DNA of 5,913 nucleotides from JBQCHF01 sp051953655 (GTDB lineage Bacteria; Actinomycetota; Actinomycetes; Motilibacterales; Motilibacteraceae): contig JBQCIO010000270.1 of assembly GCA_051953655.1 (NCBI GenBank), forward strand, positions 1-5,913, written 5' to 3'. Below the pieces are notes generated by a model. The model was not told the DNA's origin, did not search any database, and saw only the letters and a list, made by a program, of their open reading frames with translations. The translations under genes and the position numbers were made by a program. Position 1 is the stretch's first letter. Each line of letters begins with the position of its first letter. Below are positions 3,101 to 5,913 of the stretch, in pieces.

Positions 3101-5913
3101 AGGTGCCGGCCGCGCAGGTCGAAGACGTAGACCTCGCTGCCGTCCGGCGACGGGACGAGCGTCTCGCCGTTCAGCGCCCGCGGGAGCGCCGACTGCATCC
3201 GGTACACCCCGCCGTTGGCGACGAGGAGGATGTCGCCGTCGGGCAGCGCGAGCACCCCGCGCACCGCGCAGAGCGTGGCGCCACCGGCGATCATCGTCGC
3301 GGGCGAGGTGCAGTAGTCCGACCCGCCGCCGGCGATCAGGGTCGGGGCCCCGTCACCGTCGCGCCAGCGGTAGAGGCCGGTGTCGTCGGTGCCGAGCACG
3401 CTGCCGTCGGGCATCGTGGCGAGGAAGCGCAGGCCCTCCTCGAAGACCAGGTTGTCCGACGCGACGTAGTCGCCATAGTCGATGCTCCGGTAGGGCGACC
3501 CGTCGGCGCGGATCATCGAGGTCTCCCGGCGCTCGCCGGAGGAGTACCAGACGTCCCCCTCGTCGGAGACCGTGAGGCCGTCGCCGTAGAACCCGGTGAC
3601 GGGGGTGGCGATGAGGCCGTCGGTGCCGATCCGCCGGAGCCGCCCGGTCTCGGTGACCCAGACGCTGCCGTCGGGGGCGACCTCGACGGCGGACGGGTAG
3701 TCGAGCGCGGCCTCCGTGGCCGGGTGGCGGTCGGCGTCCCGGCCCTGGAGGGTGCCGCCGCCGGCGAAGGTGGTCAGCTGCCCGGCCGGGCTGACGGCCA
3801 GCACGCGACCGCTGGCGGCGATGAGCATGGTGCCGTCGCGCCGGAAGGCCACGTCCTGCGGGTAGCCGACGCCGACCTCGGTGGCCGGCCCGTCGCCGGT
3901 GAGGTCCTCGGAGCCGTCGCCGGCGACCACGGTCTGCTCGCCGTCGGCCTCGATCCGGATGACCCGGTGCAGGTTCGGCTCGGCCAGGTAGACCCGACCG
4001 TCGGGGCCGAGGGCCATGCCCCCGCCCATGACGTCGTCACCGAGGTTCGTCACCCGGGTCAGCTCGACCGGGGTGCCGAGCGAGCCGGCCCCGTAGCTGG
4101 TGCCGTCGCCCAGCCAGACCGTGCCGGTCCGCGGGTCGTAGCGGTGCTGGACCGAGAGCGACCAGCCGCCGGGGTTCTGGCTGCCGCGCGGGGCGGACCA
4201 GACCTGCACGGGGATGTCGAGCTTGCGGACCCGGGTGAGGTCGAGCCGGCCGGGGCCGGGGCGGTTGCTTCCGGCCAGCTGCGGGTCGAGGCCCTCGACC
4301 GACAGTCGGGCGAACGCGGCCGGGCCGTAGCCACGCCCGAGCGAGTACTGCACGGCGACGTCGAAGGTGTAGGTGATCTCGACGTGCAGGACGGCCTCGC
4401 CGTTCCACGGCCGGCCGAAGCCGTCGAGCCCGTCCCAGACCACCGTGTGCCTGAGGTTCGGCGCGGCCGCGGTCTCGAGGCGGTCCGCCTGCACGCCGGA
4501 CTGGCCGCGGCTGCCGTTGACCGTGGCCACGAGGCGGACGGCGGCCAGCTGCGGGTCGACCTCGGCGCCGGTGAGCTGGACGTCGACGGCGGTGCCGGCC
4601 GGCCCCGGCACCCGGTCGCTGGCGTAGTTCAGCGTGAGCGGGGTGCCGGACACCGGCAGGGACTCGGTGAGCACCTGGCTCTCGCAGCGCAGCACCGAGA
4701 ACCCGGACTGCTGGCAGTCGTCGCTGCTCTGCTCCGGGTCGCTCCCGGGGCCGGAGCCGGCACCCTCGCCCGAAGGATCCGGCGTGGTGATCGGCGGGAT
4801 GGAGTCCGGGTCGAGGGCGAAGTTGTGGTCGTAGGGCGTGAAGTGGTCCATCGGGACCCGCCAGAGCACCTGGCCGACCGGGTAGCGCTCGGCGATGAGC
4901 GCGCGCTCGGCGTCGGTGATGCCCAGCGCGGCCAGCGCGGCCGGGCCGTCGGCCGCGGCGGGCGTCGTCTCGTCCTGCGCGCCGTCGACGTCGAGGTCGG
5001 CCAGTCCGTCGGTGACGCCCATGACCTCGACGACGTTGCCGTTGTGGGCGGCGACCCACTCGCCGCGGGCGCGGTCGTAGTAGCCGCTGGGGATGACGTC
5101 GCCGGGCAGCAGCCCGAGGAAGTCGGTGACGTAGTTGTAGACCGGCGAGGCGAACTCGACGGTGCTGGCCCCGGCGGCCAGGGCCTCGTCGAAGGAGAGC
5201 TCGGCCGCGTAGGTGTAGGCCGACGCCGGCGGCAGCGGGGCGGGCATGGCCTGCGGCCCCTGCTCGCCTACGGTGTACTCGGTGATCCGCAGGGCGCCGC
5301 TGGACAGCGGCCGGCGGGTGCCGTCGGGCAGGACCATCGTGGCGGTGGTGCCGGCGGGCACGTACAGCGCGGCCTGCCGGGTTCCGTCGGCGTCGGTCAC
5401 CTCGCTCGCCTGCGCGAGCTGGCCGGCGGGCGCGTCGAGGGCGACGGTGCTGACGACCGGGTCGAGGGCGACGAGCGCGACCTCGTCGACGGCCGCGTGG
5501 TCGTTCCACGGCACCACGACCTGGCGCTGCGCGCCGAGGTAGCCGTCCTTGGACAGCTCGACGGTGAGGATGCCGCCTCCGTTCACGGCGAGGTCGTAGG
5601 TGCCGTCGGCGCGGCTGGTCGTGCGGCCGTACTCGGGGTGGCCGAGGACGCGCACCGTCACGCCGGCCAGCGGGCCGCCGTCGCGCGCCCGGACCAGGCC
5701 GGCCAGGCCGCCCACCCGCTGCGGGTCGAAGGCCGCCGGGTCGGCGCCGACCTGGACCGGGTCGCTGCCGGTGTAGAGGAACGACAGCGCCTCGGCGACG
5801 TCGCCGGCGGTGTTGGGCAGCTCGGGGGCGGCCGGCACGGACGGCGTCCCGGTGGTGGTGGGCGTGGGTGTCGGCGTCGGGGAGGGGCTGGTCGGGGTGG
5901 GCGTCGGGGTGGG
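166..5913 (-). CDS. Teneurin-like RHS/YD-repeat protein, 5' end outside the window
   Basis: This is a partial gene. The frame runs from the right window edge to a TAG stop (166-168) with no interruption, giving at least 1915 codons. Seen in the sequence: a Pro/Thr linker, a transthyretin-like beta domain (about residues 44-128), a conserved block with TYAAELSFDEA (209-219), a Gly/Ser/Asp linker (350-374), a teneurin FN-plug-like region (382-590), NHL blades (598-885), YD repeats such as FGYDAEGRL and YGYDGDGRLTSV (926-1640), the RHS core with DYDPATGSWTARD and NLYLYAEGDPVN (1635-1761), and a Gly/Cys-rich tail (1762-1890). Known for the family: YD repeats wind into a hollow beta-barrel shell, and many bacterial RHS proteins carry a variable C-terminal toxin. 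Inferred: it is exported and acts at the cell surface or outside, supported by the linker and paired cysteines. The GTG at 5838 sits within linker sequence, so the real start lies upstream and was not called. No frameshift is seen. The substrate or partner is unknown. Confidence 0.96.
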   Translation of the reverse strand, partial: PTPTPTPTSPSPTPTPTPTTTGTPSVPAAPELPNTAGDVAEALSFLYTGSDPVQVGADPAAFDPQRVGGLAGLVRARDGGPLAGVTVRVLGHPEYGRTTSRADGTYDLAVNGGGILTVELSKDGYLGAQRQVVVPWNDHAAVDEVALVALDPVVSTVALDAPAGQLAQASEVTDADGTRQAALYVPAGTTATMVLPDGTRRPLSSGALRITEYTVGEQGPQAMPAPLPPASAYTYAAELSFDEALAAGASTVEFASPVYNYVTDFLGLLPGDVIPSGYYDRARGEWVAAHNGNVVEVMGVTDGLADLDVDGAQDETTPAAADGPAALAALGITDAERALIAERYPVGQVLWRVPMDHFTPYDHNFALDPDSIPPITTPDPSGEGAGSGPGSDPEQSSDDCQQSGFSVLRCESQVLTESLPVSGTPLTLNYASDRVPGPAGTAVDVQLTGAEVDPQLAAVRLVATVNGSRGQSGVQADRLETAAAPNLRHTVVWDGLDGFGRPWNGEAVLHVEITYTFDVAVQYSLGRGYGPAAFARLSVEGLDPQLAGSNRPGPGRLDLTRVRKLDIPVQVWSAPRGSQNPGGWSLSVQHRYDPRTGTVWLGDGTSYGAGSLGTPVELTRVTNLGDDVMGGGMALGPDGRVYLAEPNLHRVIRIEADGEQTVVAGDGSEDLTGDGPATEVGVGYPQDVAFRRDGTMLIAASGRVLAVSPAGQLTTFAGGGTLQGRDADRHPATEAALDYPSAVEVAPDGSVWVTETGRLRRIGTDGLIATPVTGFYGDGLTVSDEGDVWYSSGERRETSMIRADGSPYRSIDYGDYVASDNLVFEEGLRFLATMPDGSVLGTDDTGLYRWRDGDGAPTLIAGGGSDYCTSPATMIAGGATLCAVRGVLALPDGDILLVANGGVYRMQSALPRALNGETLVPSPDGSEVYVFDLRGRHLRTVDALTGGVRWVFGYDAEGRLASVTDAGGRETTVEREPDGDPTAIVAPGGERTELTADQNGWLDSVTDPSGDRTELAYGEGGLLTGLTEPSGAEHVFGYDAAGLLTTDKGPEGGVVTLERHPLAGGREVVMTDTEGRTTTYRTVTLPEGSVRRTVTYPHGGVVVNDIGADGSVTVTDLDGSTVTSRLAPDPRFGLSSPYPAEVTVTKAGQSETWNEDRSAQLSDRADPMSLTSWEDVLSRPGATSRTTFSRGDVGGTLVVTSPEGRQTTTELDEHGRRRSQQQDTLAAVVTTYDDLGRPVTRSQGDRSWTLTYDGASDRILTSTDATGAVTRFGYDPNARITRVEEPEGDVTTYGYDADGRRTTVTTADGKVHEVAYDGDDVRSGYTSPLDEIFSFTSNRMKERTGTVRPDGTRQQVVRDGTTGLVSRIDELAADGSAQGSTAMTWAGSSQTLAALTRTGVGGDEVLDLQLDGLHLTGSAFSGAADGAFTYGYDALGQLSGITFEGSTAEVEHDTDGLRTRTGPFAFDRSAAAGDVATVTDGTARLDLGYDEVGSPDRRTLAVGGTTAYDEQLERDGAGRVVKRTTVVGGATHVTGYGYDGDGRLTSVTVDGAQTESYTWSGNDRRSGSTYDDDDRPVQNGGVSYAYDANGALASRGADTFRYDGRGELLEATVGGVTVTYAYDGLGRRVARTEGGVTTEYLYGDPEDVLQVTATRTGGVLTRYWYDEEERLVGYDVGGTRRYVATDLVGTPQVVTDTSGAVVATYSWSAFGQLRSSSGPAAGELAVGLGGGVHDRVTGLVHLGMRDYDPATGSWTARDKALFDGQQTNLYLYAEGDPVNRVDRTGAASIDVGAGAGLWLGITAAVNTDGFSFCWEAGVGVGAGIEVDPVAGLDADGTKVVAEVSGNVAGLGITGKLERPVGSKCPQTSGQVKACAGVVCTTYNGDMLGGTASLAELAGAEMAAKAVVRHCMGGLW
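169..555 (-). other. Variable C-terminal domain of unknown activity, Gly/Cys-rich (residues 1762-1890)
   Basis: The 129 residues after the core have short beta-like stretches rich in Gly, Ala and Val (DVGAGAGLWLGITAAV, AGVGVGAGIEVDPVAGL, GNVAGLGITGKLE). A segment with cysteines at 1839, 1849 and 1854 follows, then a likely amphipathic helix (about 1866-1884) ending in RHCMGGLW. A fifth Cys is at 1788, in GFSFCWEAG. The only histidine is H1884, so the His-based nuclease motifs common in RHS tips (HNH, GHH, AHH) are absent, and I recognise no deaminase, ADP-ribosyltransferase or peptidase motif. It may be a membrane-active or adhesive tip, an unknown toxin, or an inert structural tail. Base composition resembles the rest of the gene, so a recent tip exchange is not obvious. 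Confidence 0.7.
556..936 (-). other. RHS repeat-associated core domain (residues 1635-1761)
   Basis: The most conserved part of RHS proteins is readily recognised: TRYWYDEEERLVGYDVGGTR (1636-1655), a YVATDLVGTPQVVTDTSGAV segment (1657-1676), YSWSAFGQL (1680-1688), GLVHLGMRDYDPATGSWTARD (1713-1733) and TNLYLYAEGDPVNRVDRTGA (1742-1761). In family members this segment seals the barrel, and in toxin-bearing RHS proteins it acts as an aspartyl self-protease that frees the C-terminal domain at the final DPxG motif. Here that motif reads DRTGA: the Asp (1757) and Gly (1760) remain but Pro is replaced by Arg. Whether self-cleavage still occurs cannot be told from the sequence. Confidence 0.93.
919..3063 (-). 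repeat. YD-repeat shell (residues 926-1640)
   Basis: Many copies of the 'Y.YD..GRL' unit occur, for example FGYDAEGRL (928), FGYDAAGLL (1011), YDDLGRPV (1207), FGYDPNARI (1248), YGYDADGRR (1269), YGYDALGQL (1405), YGYDGDGRL (1511), YAYDANGAL (1559), FRYDGRGEL (1576), YAYDGLGRR (1596) and YWYDEEERL (1638). At DNA level this gives recurrent gtcgtag on the plus strand. In solved RHS, TcB/TcC and teneurin structures these hairpins spiral into a large hollow barrel. Residues 1037-1200 (2239-2730) lack clear YD units and look like a family-specific insertion, with motif APDPRFGLSSP at 1102. No cargo-processing motif is seen inside the shell. Confidence 0.92.
3184..4047 (-). repeat. NHL-type beta-propeller, about six blades (residues 598-885)
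   Basis: Repeated 'DG..YLA/W...' blade motifs are visible: MALGPDGRVYLAEP (608-621), DVAFRRDGTMLIAASGRVL (662-680), AVEVAPDGSVWVTETGRLRR (717-736), GLTVSDEGDVWYSS (754-767), LATMPDGSVLGTDDTGLYRW (806-825) and GVLALPDGDILLVANGGVYR (861-880). Inter-blade segments include GDGPATEVGVGYP and LTTFAGGGT, the usual 'GDGGPAT' and 'TTVAGxG' signatures of bacterial NHL proteins. Blades 1-3 are clear and 4-6 are more divergent. A cysteine pair, C843 and C857, lies between blades 5 and 6. Such propellers usually bind proteins. Its place directly before the YD shell is the teneurin arrangement. Confidence 0.8.
4069..4695 (-). other. Teneurin FN-plug-like region (residues 382-590)
   Basis: Landmarks in order are SQVLTESLPVSGTPLTLNYA (387-406), then SDRVPG, APNLRHTVVWDGLDGFGRPW (459-478), a VLHVEITYTFDV strand (483-494) and GGWSLSVQHRYDPRTGTVWL (557-576). 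From memory, animal teneurins have a matching series just before their NHL propeller: VLHEEIEIPGSSVKLCYLSS, then SPNL..TFIWDK.DAYGQ..YG, then LGGWSLDKHH....SG. In teneurins this fibronectin-like plug closes one end of the YD barrel. A pair of cysteines, C375 and C385, sits at the entry and could form a disulfide. The match was made by eye, not by alignment software. Confidence 0.65.
4804..5391 (-). other. Conserved RHS-subfamily block between TTR-like domain and plug (residues 150-345)
   Basis: This beta-rich stretch contains YVPAGTTATMVLPDGT (159-174), ITEYTVGEQGPQAMPAPLPP (185-204), the TYAAELSFDEALAAGA segment (209-224), NYVTDFLGLLPGDVIPSGYYD (235-255), GITDAER (306-312) and WRVPMDHFTPYDHNF (326-340). 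From memory, bacterial RHS proteins with a teneurin-like order carry a block with the same landmarks, including 'PSGYYDR' and 'W.VP..HFTP.DHN'. I know no function for it. It ends in a linker rich in Gly, Ser, Pro, Asp and Glu (350-374). Confidence 0.6.
5455..5709 (-). other. Transthyretin/carboxypeptidase-regulatory-like domain (residues 44-128)
   Basis: The segment has the pattern of a CarboxypepD_reg/TTR-like beta sandwich. It opens with GLAGLVRARDGGPLAGVTV, followed by a TTSRADGTYDLAV turn-and-strand motif, a glycine hinge (NGGG) and an LTVELSKDGYLGAQR strand pair. The 'G.V....G.PL.GV.V' opening and the 'S..DG.Y.L.V' motif are typical of this fold. Animal teneurins carry a TTR-like domain in the equivalent position ahead of the plug and propeller. 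It is most likely structural rather than catalytic; no metal-binding or peptidase residues are visible. Confidence 0.75.
5839..5913 (-). repeat. Pro/Thr-repeat linker at the N-terminal edge
   Basis: Reading in frame upstream of the GTG at 5838 gives 25 more codons, almost all Pro, Thr or Ser (PTPTPTPTSPSPTPTPT, then TTGTPS), with no stop. Such low-complexity PT linkers commonly join a signal peptide, anchor or wall-binding part to an extracellular domain in high-GC actinobacteria. The recognisable RHS-family sequence begins just after it, around residue 12. The missing part may therefore be short (signal peptide plus the rest of the linker), but it could hold another domain. Confidence 0.85.

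Noticed and set aside
4037..5509. 490-codon minus-strand open frame overlapping the RHS gene in another frame
   Set aside because: The product is almost entirely Arg, Ala, Gly and Pro, a frame-shift shadow of GC-rich codons. The in-phase RHS frame over the same bases carries recognisable domains.
5836..5838. GTG as the start codon of the RHS gene
   Set aside because: The frame is open upstream to the window edge and encodes a clear Pro/Thr linker. No purine-rich ribosome binding site precedes the GTG; the bases before it are Pro/Thr codons.

Overview
The window holds one very large gene on the minus strand. It fills everything except the leftmost 165 bases, and its 5' end runs off the right edge. 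The encoded protein, at least 1915 residues, is a teneurin-like RHS/YD-repeat protein. The reading frame stays open to the last base of the window, so the apparent GTG start at 5838 lies inside a Pro/Thr-rich linker and is almost certainly not the true start. Any signal peptide, membrane anchor, promoter and ribosome binding site must lie beyond position 5913. Residue numbers below count from the codon at 5838.

The DNA is very GC-rich, with strong G/C preference at third codon positions. This produces many open shadow frames on both strands. Together with the Pro-Thr linker, it suggests a high-GC actinobacterium; a myxobacterium-like organism is less likely. No taxonomic marker is present, so this is inference.

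Layout in the direction of translation (right to left): Pro/Thr linker (5839-5913); transthyretin/carboxypeptidase-regulatory-like beta domain (5455-5709); a conserved block of this RHS subfamily with a FTYAAELS-type motif (4804-5391); a Gly/Ser/Asp linker; a region resembling the FN-plug of animal teneurins (4069-4695); an NHL-type propeller of about six blades (3184-4047); a long YD-repeat shell (919-3063) containing a YD-poor segment (2239-2730); the RHS-associated core (556-936); and a 129-residue Gly/Cys-rich C-terminal domain of unknown activity (169-555). The order matches the ectodomain of animal teneurins. The protein is probably exported, with a barrel-like YD cage that may hold or present the C-terminal domain.

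The 165-bp tail after the stop is dense in structure. It has a triplicated G-rich decamer starting just after the stop, a 12-bp palindrome, three actgacc heptamers and a perfect 17-bp hairpin that is probably the terminator. No immunity gene is visible. Bases 1-48 contain nothing I can assign.
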